Source: Deltaproteobacteria bacterium
GTDB lineage: Bacteria > Myxococcota_A > UBA796 > SXON01
Length of the DNA: 64,000 bases
Direction of reading: 5' to 3'
NCBI GenBank assembly: GCA_947445035.1
Contig: CANFCK010000001.1
Span: 486,044-550,043, forward strand
The notes under the pieces were generated by a model, which had not been told where the DNA came from, did no database searches, and saw only the letters and a program-made list of their open reading frames with translations. A program made the translations under genes and the position numbers. How positions within the stretch are numbered: the first letter of the stretch is position 1; each line of letters starts with the position of its first letter. Shown one piece after another: positions 8,571 to 17,254 of this stretch.

Positions 8571-10757
8571 ATGAGTATCGGCACAATCGGCACCTCGCCG
8601 CCGCGACGCGACGGACCGGACAAGCTCACAGGTCTGGCGTTGTACGCTGACGATCTACGTCCGGATGGCGTTCTTTATGGCGCCACCGTCCGGAGTGATC
8701 GGGCGCACGCGCGCATCCTTTCCGTCCGGCGCGACCCGACATTCGACTGGAATGGCATCACTGTATTGACTGCCGCGGACCTACCAGGGCCGAATGTGGT
8801 CACGCTGATGACCGACGACCAGCCCATCCTCGCTGACGGGTTGGTTCGCCACGCCACCGAGCCGATCGCCCTGGTCGCCGCGCCAACCCGTGAGCGTGCG
8901 CTGGCCGCCGCCAAGGCCGTTTTGGTCGAGTACGAGGATCTCCCGGCCCTTTTAGACCCGCTCGCCGCCGAGGGCCACGCGATCCGCATCTACGGCGATG
9001 ACAACGTCTACAAGCGCATCCGCATCCAGCGCGGGGAGCGGTGCACCGTTACCGGCCACCTCGTCCGCGCGCGCTACACGACTGGGCTCCAGGAGCAGCT
9101 GTATATCGAACCACAGAGCATGATCGCCTCGCCGCGCCCAGACGGCGGGATCGCGCTGGTCGGGTCGATGCAATGCCCGTACTACGTGGATCGCGCGGTG
9201 AAGCGCATGGTTGGGCACGACCGGGTCAACGTCCTGCAGGCCGTCACCGGCGGCGGCTTCGGTGGCAAGGAAGAGTATCCGTCGATCCTCGCCTGCCACG
9301 CCACGCTTTTGGCCATGCGTACCGGGCGGCCGGTCAAGATCACCTACCGTCGCGACGAAGACCTGCGCTGCACCACCAAGCGGCACCCCGCCGTCATCGA
9401 CCTTGCCACGCTCGTTTCCCAAGAGGGGCAACTGCTGGAGTTGCACGCGCGGCTCTGGATGGACGGTGGCGCCTACCACACGCTCTCGACCGTGGTCCTC
9501 AGCCGCGCGATCCTACATGTCGGCGGGCCCTACCGGTGCCCGTTTGTCGACTTGTCGGGGACGGTGGTGGCGACCCACACACCCCCCAACGGAGCCTTCC
9601 GCGGGTTCGGCGCGCCTCAGGCACAATGGGCGATGGAGCGCCACATGGACCGTGTGGCAAGAACCTTGGCGTTGGACCCAATCGAGCTTCGGCGGCGCAA
9701 CCTCTACCGCGACGGCGACATCACGGGTACCGGCCAGGTGCTCGTGGCGCCCGGTGGCTTCGCGGTGCTGGAGTCGGCGGAACGGGCGGCGGCGGCCCCC
9801 TTCACCCGAAACACGGTTCGGCCTGGCGTCAGCCGCGCACGAATGGCTGCGGGCCGCGGATTGGCGCTGGCGTGGCACGGCTGCGGCTTCACCGGCAATG
9901 GTGAGGCGAAGATCAAGGGCAAGGTCGGACTGGAGGTTCGTGGCGATGACATCGCGATTCTGTCCTCGTCCACCGACATCGGTCAGGGCACCGAAACCAT
10001 CTTTCCGATGATCGTCGGCGAGACCCTTGGGATTCCGGCCACGCGGGCGTTCAATACGCCACACGACACCGGCTTCGTTCCCGACAGTGGTCCTACGGTC
10101 GCCAGTCGCACCGCGATGGTGGTGGGCGGAACCTGTCAGAAGGCGGCGGAACAGTTGTTGTCACTGCTGCGGAGCCGCCTCGGCGACGGGACCTTCGATG
10201 CGTTGGTGGGGCGATGGGACCCAAGCTGGGGCCCGCTCAAAGTCGAAGAGACCTACGAAGTCGATCCCAACATTCAATGGGACCCGGAAACTTACCAGGG
10301 GGACGCCTACCCTACCTTCGGTTGGTCCTGCGTCATCGTCGATCTGCGGGTCGATCTCGACACCGGCGAGGTGCTCTACGACCGCGTCGTCACCTCAACC
10401 GACGTGGGGCGCGCCCTCTCCCCGGTGCTCGCCGCCGGCCAGATCGAGGGCGGCACGCTCCAAGCGTTGGGGTGGGCCACCGCGGAAGAGGTGGTGCTCG
10501 ACGCCCGCGGCTGCATGCGCAACGACCGGCTCACCAACTACATCATCCCCACCGCGCTCGACGCCCCGGACATGGTCACCATCTTGGAGGAGATTCCATA
10601 CGCAGGGGGTCCGTTCGGCGCCAAGGGCATCGGGGAGATTCCAATGGATGCACCCGCCGCCGCCGTCGCTCAAGCCATCGAGCGAGCCACTGGCGCCATC
10701 CTCGACGCCCTCCCGATGACGCCCGAGCGCGTATTTTCCGCCTTGGTGCCCCGATGA
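8571..10757 (+). CDS. Xanthine dehydrogenase-family molybdenum hydroxylase, large (molybdopterin) subunit
   Basis: 728 residues. First gene of an L-S-M operon. It has the N-terminal hammerhead domain (DKLTGLALYADDL) and the cofactor-binding domain with GGGFGGKEEYPS, the arginine motif GAFRGFGAPQ, GQGTE and the catalytic-Glu segment GAKGIGE near the C-terminus. Such enzymes hydroxylate purines, aldehydes, CO or aromatic heterocycles at a Mo-oxo centre and pass electrons to 2Fe-2S and FAD subunits. The AFRGFG motif is intact, unlike in the second enzyme at 36381. The substrate is unknown. A maturation factor (XdhC type) is not nearby. The start at 8571 excludes a longer frame running through the upstream glycosyltransferase. 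Confidence 0.9.
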   Translation: MSIGTIGTSPPRRDGPDKLTGLALYADDLRPDGVLYGATVRSDRAHARILSVRRDPTFDWNGITVLTAADLPGPNVVTLMTDDQPILADGLVRHATEPIALVAAPTRERALAAAKAVLVEYEDLPALLDPLAAEGHAIRIYGDDNVYKRIRIQRGERCTVTGHLVRARYTTGLQEQLYIEPQSMIASPRPDGGIALVGSMQCPYYVDRAVKRMVGHDRVNVLQAVTGGGFGGKEEYPSILACHATLLAMRTGRPVKITYRRDEDLRCTTKRHPAVIDLATLVSQEGQLLELHARLWMDGGAYHTLSTVVLSRAILHVGGPYRCPFVDLSGTVVATHTPPNGAFRGFGAPQAQWAMERHMDRVARTLALDPIELRRRNLYRDGDITGTGQVLVAPGGFAVLESAERAAAAPFTRNTVRPGVSRARMAAGRGLALAWHGCGFTGNGEAKIKGKVGLEVRGDDIAILSSSTDIGQGTETIFPMIVGETLGIPATRAFNTPHDTGFVPDSGPTVASRTAMVVGGTCQKAAEQLLSLLRSRLGDGTFDALVGRWDPSWGPLKVEETYEVDPNIQWDPETYQGDAYPTFGWSCVIVDLRVDLDTGEVLYDRVVTSTDVGRALSPVLAAGQIEGGTLQALGWATAEEVVLDARGCMRNDRLTNYIIPTALDAPDMVTILEEIPYAGGPFGAKGIGEIPMDAPAAAVAQAIERATGAILDALPMTPERVFSALVPR

Positions 10758-11212
10758 TGATTCGCTTTTTGTGCAACGGCAAAGCGGTGGAGGTTGAAAC
10801 GCCGCCCATGGCGCGCTTGCTGGACGTGCTGCGTGAGGACCTGCGCCTGACCGGTAGCAAGGAAGGCTGTGGAGAGGGTGAGTGTGGTGCTTGTACGGTG
10901 CGTATTGACGGCATGACGGTGATGAGCTGCCTCGTTCCGGTCTACCAGGTCGATGGCACCAAGGTTCAGACCATTGAGGGCTTGGCCGACGACGTCGTGC
11001 ACCCGGTCCAGGCGGCGATGCTGGCCCACGGCGGCGCACAGTGCGGAATCTGCACCCCGGGGCTCTGTATGAGCGCGGCTGCACTTCTGGAGAGCGACCC
11101 GAAACCGTCCCGAGAGGCCGTCCGGGTGGCCCTCGCCGGCAACCTCTGCCGGTGCACCGGCTACCAGAAGGTCATCGACGCGGTGGCCGGCAGCCTGGTC
11201 GAGGACCGCTGA
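10754..11212 (+). CDS. Molybdenum hydroxylase small subunit, two [2Fe-2S] clusters
   Basis: 152 residues. It has the plant-type ferredoxin cluster (GCGEGECGACTV) and the helical second cluster (QCGICTPG with NLCRCTGY). It carries electrons from the Mo centre to FAD. The first ATG overlaps the large-subunit stop (ATGA at 10754) and a second ATG follows at 10757; either could be used. The stop overlaps the start of the FAD subunit (TGATG), so all three subunits are translationally coupled. Confidence 0.93.
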   Translation: MMIRFLCNGKAVEVETPPMARLLDVLREDLRLTGSKEGCGEGECGACTVRIDGMTVMSCLVPVYQVDGTKVQTIEGLADDVVHPVQAAMLAHGGAQCGICTPGLCMSAAALLESDPKPSREAVRVALAGNLCRCTGYQKVIDAVAGSLVEDR

Positions 11213-12021
11213 TGTTGCGGTGTGAAGCGCCCGTCCATCGCCCGCACTCGCTGGAGGATGCGCTTGCGCTGCGGATGGAGCTGCCGGGCGCGACGATGCT
11301 GGCTGGCGGCACGGACATCATGGTGTACCTCGAGGCGGGACAGCTGCAGCCGACCGCAATCATCGACCTCTCCGGGGTGCCGGCGCTTCGGGTGCTCCGG
11401 TCGGTCACCGGCGGCCAATACTACGGCGCTGGGCTCACCTGCACCGACGTGGTCGGCTCAGCTCACGCCCACCCGCTGATCCGCGAGGCGGCACTGACGG
11501 TCGGCGCCGTCCAGATACAGAACCGCGCCACGCTGGGGGGCAACATCTGCAACAGCTCGCCCGCGGGGGACACGCTGCCGGTGTGGTTGGCGCTCAACGC
11601 CGACTTCGAGTTGGCGAGCATACACGGTCGCCGCCGGGTTCCCGCCGCTCGCTTCTGGCGCGGGTACAAGAAAACCGAGATGCGACCCCACGAGCTGCTC
11701 GTCGGCATCATCGTGCCACCACTCGCTGGACACATGCACTTCCGCAAAGTCGGTACGCGCCTCGCCCAGTCGATCGCAAAGGTGGTTTTTGCCGGCCGCT
11801 ATGTTCCCGCGGTCGACGCGATGCTGGCGTTCGGGGCGGTCGGACCGGTCCCGATGCGGTGTCCTGAAGCCGAGAGCGCGCTGATTGCCGGGGCCTCGCC
11901 GGCCGCGGTCGCGGCGCTGGTGGAGAAGGAAATCTCTCCCATCGACGATGTCCGATCGACCCAGGACTATCGCAGGAAGGTTGCGGGAAATATTGTGCGG
12001 ACTTGGCTGGAGGGGCGGTAG
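11212..12021 (+). CDS. Molybdenum hydroxylase medium subunit, FAD-binding
   Basis: 269 residues, CoxM/XdhB type. FAD-binding signatures are GATMLAGGTDIMVY near residue 30 and the pyrophosphate-binding ATLGGNICNSSPAGD, followed by a CoxM-like C-terminal domain. Unlike the homologue at 39173 it has no cysteine-rich insert after GGN, so it should hold FAD only. It is the last gene of the operon; an imperfect inverted repeat begins 2 nt after its stop. Confidence 0.9.
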   Translation: MLRCEAPVHRPHSLEDALALRMELPGATMLAGGTDIMVYLEAGQLQPTAIIDLSGVPALRVLRSVTGGQYYGAGLTCTDVVGSAHAHPLIREAALTVGAVQIQNRATLGGNICNSSPAGDTLPVWLALNADFELASIHGRRRVPAARFWRGYKKTEMRPHELLVGIIVPPLAGHMHFRKVGTRLAQSIAKVVFAGRYVPAVDAMLAFGAVGPVPMRCPEAESALIAGASPAAVAALVEKEISPIDDVRSTQDYRRKVAGNIVRTWLEGR

Positions 12022-12022
12022 T

Positions 12023-12051
12023 TTACCCAGGAGTTCTATACGCCAGGGTAA
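12023..12051. repeat. Imperfect inverted repeat after the operon stop (possible terminator or operator)
   Basis: TTACCCAGG at 12023-12031 pairs with CCAGGGTAA at 12043-12051, 8 of 9 positions matching, loop of 11 nt. There is no U-tract, so it is at best a weak or factor-assisted terminator. Its AT content stands out locally. Confidence 0.3.
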
Positions 12052-12156
12052 CGCCGACGCAGGCAGCGATTGCGCCGTCTCCGGTCTGGCCCCCCATGGC
12101 CCACCGGCGGGTCCGCAAGTGGGCGCTGCGCGCGGTACCCGCCGGTTCGCTCGCCG

Positions 12157-13983
12157 TTAGTCACCCCCTCCCCCCAACCCCGAAAAAATCCTCGCCGCCA
12201 GCGCCGGCCCGAACCCCTCCACCGCCGCGATCTCCACCGCCGTCGCCGCCTTCACCGCGGACAACGAGCCGAAATGCCGCAAAAGGCGAACTCGGCGGTC
12301 TTTGCCGATACCGGGGATGTCGTCGAGCGCGCTGGTGAGTCGCGCCTTGGACCGCGCTTTACGGTGAAAGCCGATGGCCACCCGGTGTGCTTCGTCGCGG
12401 AGCTGCTGGAGCAGCCGCAGCGTGGGGTCGCCCTCGCGCAGCCGGATCGGCTCCTCTCGGCCCGGCAGGACGATCTTGTCGGTTGCGTCGCGATCGCCGC
12501 GCGCGTGCTCAGTGCGCGGTTTGGACAGCCCGATCACCGGTTGGTCCTCAAGGCCAAGCTCGCGGAGCACGTCCAAGGCGGCGGAAAGCTGCCCACGGCC
12601 CCCGTCAACGACGATCAGATCAGGGAACTCGCCCTCGGTCGCCGCCCGGCGCATCCGCCGAGAAATGATCTCGCGCATCGTCGCGTAATCATCGGGTCCT
12701 GTCACTGTTTTGACGTGGTAGGTTCGATACTCGCCTTTCGCGGGGCGGCCGTCGATGAACACCACCTGACTGGCGACGGGCTCCTGCCCAAGCAGATTGC
12801 TGTTGTCGAAGCACTCGATCCGCCAGGGAGGACCGTCGAGACCTACGATCTCGCCGAGCCCGTGCAGCCCGCGGGCGATCCGGTCGGACTCCGAATGGGT
12901 GGTCAGGAAACGGACACGCGCCGCGTTGGCGGCGATGGTGATGAGTTCGACCTTGGGTCCGCGCTTGGGCACTCCGAGCCGGACTTTCGACCCCCGACGC
13001 TCCCACAACAACTCGGCCAACGCCTCCATGGCGGGGAGCGGCTCGGGCACCGAAACCTCCGCCGGCACGTCCCCGCCTGCGTCGTAGAAGGTGTTGAGCA
13101 CCGCTGAGAGCAGCTCGGCGTCATCGACGATCTCCCCCTCGAAGGGAAAGGTCCGGGGCTCGAGCACCTGACCCGACCGGGTTGGCAGACACGCCACCAC
13201 CCCGCGATCGGCCTCTCGATACACCGCCCATGTGTCAGATGCGTCGGTCTGAGAGTCGGCGACGAACTGCTTTTCGGTCGCCGACTGCATCGCCAACATC
13301 ACGTCGCGGACTCGCGCGGCGCCTTCGAAGTCCTCGGCGCCGGCGAGCTGCTCCATCCGATCACGCAGCCTCGGGACCAACTGGCGGTTGCTCCCTGCCA
13401 AGGCCAGCGCGGCATCCTCCACGATCTCAGCGTACTGCTCTTTTGATACATACCCGACACACGGCGCGACGCACCGCTTCATCTGGTACAAAAGGCACGG
13501 TCGGGTGCGGCTCTCCAAAACCGCATCCGAGCAGGTTCGAAGTGCAAAGTGGCGTTGGACGAACGCGAGCGCGCGACGGGCGCTGGTGGCGGATGGGTAG
13601 GGGCCGAAACTGCGAGCCCCATCGCTACCGGCGCGACGTGTGGTCGTAAGCCGAGGCCATTTTTGGCGAATATCGAGGCGAATTCGCAGGAAGTTCTTGT
13701 CATCGCGAAGCTTGACGTTGTAGCGGGGCCGGTGCTGTTTGATCAGCGAGTTTTCAAGGAGAAGCGACTCTTTTTCACTTCCAACCGGGACCGCCTCGAC
13801 CCGGGCGGACGCGGCGATGAGGTACCGGACCATGAAGCGTTCGTCGTGGCCGGCCAGATACTGCTTCACTCGGGCGCGCAGGTTCGTCGCTTTGCCGACG
13901 TAGAGCACTTCGCCATCGCGATCCTTGAACAAGTACACCCCCGCGGTGGTGGGGAGCGCCTCCGCTTGGTCCGTCAGCGTCAC
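12157..13983 (-). CDS. uvrC: Excinuclease ABC subunit C
   Basis: 608 residues, normal family length. UvrC makes both incisions in UvrAB-marked damaged DNA. Visible: N-terminal GIY-YIG nuclease (TAGVYLFKD ... VLYVGKATNLRARVKQY), a Cys-rich patch (CLLYQMKRCVAPC), a UVR coiled segment (~200-235), the RNase H-like endonuclease core (IECFDNSNLLGQEPVAS, VVDGGRGQL) and helix-hairpin-helix motifs at the end (LDDIPGIGKDRRVRLLRHFGS). The start is a GTG that directly abuts the stop of the upstream kinase gene, so the two form an operon, an unusual partner for uvrC. Confidence 0.95.
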   Translation of the reverse strand: MTLTDQAEALPTTAGVYLFKDRDGEVLYVGKATNLRARVKQYLAGHDERFMVRYLIAASARVEAVPVGSEKESLLLENSLIKQHRPRYNVKLRDDKNFLRIRLDIRQKWPRLTTTRRAGSDGARSFGPYPSATSARRALAFVQRHFALRTCSDAVLESRTRPCLLYQMKRCVAPCVGYVSKEQYAEIVEDAALALAGSNRQLVPRLRDRMEQLAGAEDFEGAARVRDVMLAMQSATEKQFVADSQTDASDTWAVYREADRGVVACLPTRSGQVLEPRTFPFEGEIVDDAELLSAVLNTFYDAGGDVPAEVSVPEPLPAMEALAELLWERRGSKVRLGVPKRGPKVELITIAANAARVRFLTTHSESDRIARGLHGLGEIVGLDGPPWRIECFDNSNLLGQEPVASQVVFIDGRPAKGEYRTYHVKTVTGPDDYATMREIISRRMRRAATEGEFPDLIVVDGGRGQLSAALDVLRELGLEDQPVIGLSKPRTEHARGDRDATDKIVLPGREEPIRLREGDPTLRLLQQLRDEAHRVAIGFHRKARSKARLTSALDDIPGIGKDRRVRLLRHFGSLSAVKAATAVEIAAVEGFGPALAARIFSGLGGGGD

Positions 13984-16900
13984 TCAGCCTGCCCTGAGCC
14001 GAGCGACCTCGTCCGCGCGCCCGAGCGCCGTCCACGCTTGGCAGGCCAAATCCAGTACCTCCTTCGACCGGGCCGCAAACCCCACGCCCCGCCCACGAAG
14101 CGCCACTGCCGCCGCCGAGAGAGCGCGCGCCACGTCTTCTGAGAGGCATCCCCACGCCGGAAGCCTCGCCGCGGCTTGTGCGAGCCGCTCCACCTCACTG
14201 GCAACGCCCGTCTTCCCCTCGGAGGCAAGCGCCAAGGTGCTGAAGTGCGCGTAGTGCCCGCCGGCACCGCGTGCGAGAGCCTCGGCCCGACCGGCGCCGA
14301 TCACCTCGGCCGCATCGGCCGGCCGCGCCTTGGCCAAAAGCAGCGTGGCGAGTCGGCCCATCACGGTGAGGACCTCGACGTCGCCGAGCTCCTCGAACAT
14401 CTCCAGTGCACGACGGTACCCGGCGACGGCCGGGTCGACTCGACCGCGTTGACGCTCCAAATCGGCGAGGACGACGAGCGCCGCGGCGGTGGTGGGCCGC
14501 TGCGTACGGGGGCCGGCCAGGGCCAGGGCCTCACGGGCCAGGCCCTCTGCGAGTGCCGGCTGCCCACCGACCAGCGCCACCTGAGCCAACAACACCCCCG
14601 CTTCGCCACCCAGCCGACGGTCGCCCAGACGAATCGCCAGGGCCCGCGCCTCTTCCAGGCCGCGGACGCCCCCGGGTTCGCCCCGGCGTAAAGCCAGCTT
14701 CGACAGAGCCAGATCCGCGTAGGCCACCCGGACCTCGTCCCCCAGCGACCACGCCGCCCCGCGGGCCTCGCGCAGCCGCTCCGCCGCTCCGACCCCGTCG
14801 CCGGCAAGGTCGAGCACCTCGGCGCGGGCAAAAAGCGCCTCGCTCAGCGCGTCTGTCCACCCCCGACCGCGCGCGTCCTCGACCATTCGCTCGAGCACGC
14901 GCCCAGAGCTCTGCACCGCGTCCGCGCCGGGAAGACCTGAGGCGCCACGCATCTCCGCCCGGGCCCGCCACACCTCGAAGCGCAGCCGGCGCTCGTCATC
15001 CGGAGCAGTGGGCAGCGCCGACAGCGCCGCAGTGGCGGCCGTGACCACCGCCTGCACGCCCGACCAATCGGCGAGCGCGGCGCGGCGCTCGACGGCCTGC
15101 AACCAGACGTCCAGCGCCGCGGAAGCCGCCCCCGAGGCAAACAGGTGTGCCGCACGACGGGCATCGTCCACCGTGCCCGTGCCGCGCTCGACCTGCGCCT
15201 CCAGGCTCGCCGCGATGGCGCGGTGGAGCTCGGTCATGCGCGACGGATCGCCCACCCGCCGTCGCAACGCCTCTCGAATCATCCCGTGGGCGAAGGCCCA
15301 GTGAATCGCGTCGTCTTCGCCCTCCAAAAGCACGACCAACCGCTGCCGGACCAACTGTTCGACCAGTCCGACCGGCGGGGCGCGGCCGAGTCGGCGGCAC
15401 ACGGCGAGCCACTCCCTCTCCACGATCCGTGGGCCCAGGAGCGCGGCGACCCCCAGGCTCTCCACGGCAAGCCCCAACGACGCGCTGGAGGCCAAAAAGC
15501 GATCGACCCGGGCGATCCACGGCGCGAGGACCGCCTCTGGAAGATCGATAGGCGCGCCGGGAGGGGAGTCGAAGCCCGCCGGCTCCGGGCGAAGGGCGCC
15601 ACGTTCGGAGAGCTGCCCGACCACCGCCACGGCCATCCCCGGATTGCCTTGGGTGACCTCCGCCAAGCGATGAACCAGCGCCGGAGCAAGTCCCAGACCA
15701 TCCTTGAGGAGTTCGTGCTCTTCCAACGCCGTGAGCGGGCCGAGATCCAGCCGGACGATCTCGACCCGTCCGGCAAGCCCGGAAAGCGCCTGCGCAATCG
15801 CGGGCGCCTCGGCCAGCCCCTCCGCGCCCGCGACGAGCAGCAAGAGGACCGGGGTCGCCAGGGCATCCGTCAAAAGCGACCACGCCAGGGCCACCGCGTC
15901 CATGTTGGCGTGCACGTCGTCCACGACCATCACCACCGGCCGCTCGATTGCCACGCCCTCGACGAACCGCCGCATCCGCAGGACGCTCAGGTCCTCGCCC
16001 TCGCCGGCGTCGGGTGGGCGGCCGAGATGACGGGCCTGACAACGCAAGTAGGCCTCGGGTCCATCGTTGCCGTCGAGCTGCAAGACATGCGCCGCGCCCA
16101 ATTCGTGCGCCCGCTCCGCGACCCACCGGGCAAGGCGCGTCTTACCGACGCCAGCCGGACCGTGCAGCAGCACCGCGCGGGGCGACCAGGTCGCGTTGAC
16201 CTCCCGCAGCAGCGCCCACAATCGGTCCCGCTCCCGCTTGCGACCCACCAATGGAACCGGCCGGAGCGCGTGCAGACCCAGCCCAGCGTCCACCAGCCGG
16301 GCCGGAATGCGTCCGGGCTCGGTGCGCTGCCAGCTGGCGGGGACGCCGATCCCGGCGCCGCGCTCCCCCTCCAGGGCCTGGAGGGTCAGGGCGGCGTCGG
16401 CCGCATGTTGAATCCGCCGCACGGGCCGTTTCACCAGCAAGGTCCGCAGCCAGTCGTCCAAACCGTCCGGCACCGCGAAGCGCGGCCGAAACGTCGGCGG
16501 CTCCAGCTCCAGGTGGGCCATCGCCAAGACAGCAGCAGGGCGGTCGGTGCCGAAGGGTGGAGCACCCGTGCACAGCGCCCACGTCAAACAAGCAAGCTGA
16601 TACAAATCGGTCCAGGGGCCTTGCCCTCCCAACTCGCTCTGCAGCTGCTCCGGAGCCATGTAAGCAGGAGTCCCGACAATGACCCCTGGCTCGGCCCGGC
16701 CGAGGGGCGTGGAGAGGCCGAAGTCGGTGAGCTTGCGACCGGGCCGGGCGTCCTCGGGCGTCGCCAACAACACGTTGCCAGGGGTGAGATCGCGGTGCAG
16801 CACGCCGCGGGCGTGGGCATAGGCCAGCGCAGCGAGCACGTCCGCGACGATCGTCCGGGTCTGCTCCCAGTCCGCCGGAGGTGCGGCCGCGAGCGTGCCC

Positions 16901-17202
16901 CCGGAGCAATATTCCATCGCCATCCATGGGCTTCCCAGCGGCAACCGGGCCTTGGACGTGGCGTGCGCTGCAGCATCGACCCGCCCACAGTCGAGGACCG
17001 TGATGATGTGCGGGTGATCGAGGCGGGCCACCGCCCGCATCTCGGCGAGGAAGGGCTCCGCCAACTCGGGCCGGCCATCCTTGATGAGCTTCACCGCCAC
17101 CGCGACCCCGGTGCCTCCGTGCACCGCGTGCCAGACCTGGCCCATCCCGCCCTGATCGATGCGGCCGGTCAGCCGGAAGGCGCCAAGCGGGATGCCGATC
17201 AT
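13984..17202 (-). CDS. Serine/threonine protein kinase fused to AAA/STAND-type ATPase and TPR region
   Basis: 1072 residues. Kinase domain at ~1-270: glycine loop GRIDQGGMGQVW, VAVKLIKDG, catalytic HRDLTPGNVLL (Asp kept; the usual Lys after HRDL is Thr), DFGLSTP and APE-like AYMAPEQ. A P-loop NTPase follows (Walker A HGPAGVGKTRLARW near 345; VVMVVDDVH), then ~400 residues of TPR-like helical repeats. This is the architecture of PknK/MalT-like signalling proteins: input by TPR/ATPase, output by phosphorylation. No membrane segment is seen. It faces the RNA methyltransferase gene divergently (52 bp) and runs directly into uvrC. Confidence 0.9.
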   Translation of the reverse strand: MIGIPLGAFRLTGRIDQGGMGQVWHAVHGGTGVAVAVKLIKDGRPELAEPFLAEMRAVARLDHPHIITVLDCGRVDAAAHATSKARLPLGSPWMAMEYCSGGTLAAAPPADWEQTRTIVADVLAALAYAHARGVLHRDLTPGNVLLATPEDARPGRKLTDFGLSTPLGRAEPGVIVGTPAYMAPEQLQSELGGQGPWTDLYQLACLTWALCTGAPPFGTDRPAAVLAMAHLELEPPTFRPRFAVPDGLDDWLRTLLVKRPVRRIQHAADAALTLQALEGERGAGIGVPASWQRTEPGRIPARLVDAGLGLHALRPVPLVGRKRERDRLWALLREVNATWSPRAVLLHGPAGVGKTRLARWVAERAHELGAAHVLQLDGNDGPEAYLRCQARHLGRPPDAGEGEDLSVLRMRRFVEGVAIERPVVMVVDDVHANMDAVALAWSLLTDALATPVLLLLVAGAEGLAEAPAIAQALSGLAGRVEIVRLDLGPLTALEEHELLKDGLGLAPALVHRLAEVTQGNPGMAVAVVGQLSERGALRPEPAGFDSPPGAPIDLPEAVLAPWIARVDRFLASSASLGLAVESLGVAALLGPRIVEREWLAVCRRLGRAPPVGLVEQLVRQRLVVLLEGEDDAIHWAFAHGMIREALRRRVGDPSRMTELHRAIAASLEAQVERGTGTVDDARRAAHLFASGAASAALDVWLQAVERRAALADWSGVQAVVTAATAALSALPTAPDDERRLRFEVWRARAEMRGASGLPGADAVQSSGRVLERMVEDARGRGWTDALSEALFARAEVLDLAGDGVGAAERLREARGAAWSLGDEVRVAYADLALSKLALRRGEPGGVRGLEEARALAIRLGDRRLGGEAGVLLAQVALVGGQPALAEGLAREALALAGPRTQRPTTAAALVVLADLERQRGRVDPAVAGYRRALEMFEELGDVEVLTVMGRLATLLLAKARPADAAEVIGAGRAEALARGAGGHYAHFSTLALASEGKTGVASEVERLAQAAARLPAWGCLSEDVARALSAAAVALRGRGVGFAARSKEVLDLACQAWTALGRADEVARLRAG

Positions 17203-17254
17203 CGAAACGCGTGCTCCGGTCCGCCAAGTAGCCCGGCCCCGGCTACGTGGGCCT

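Noticed and set aside
13984-17202. HRDLT in place of HRDLK as evidence for a pseudokinase
   Set aside because: The catalytic Asp, ATP-binding Lys and DFG are present, and HRDLTPGN occurs in active bacterial kinases.
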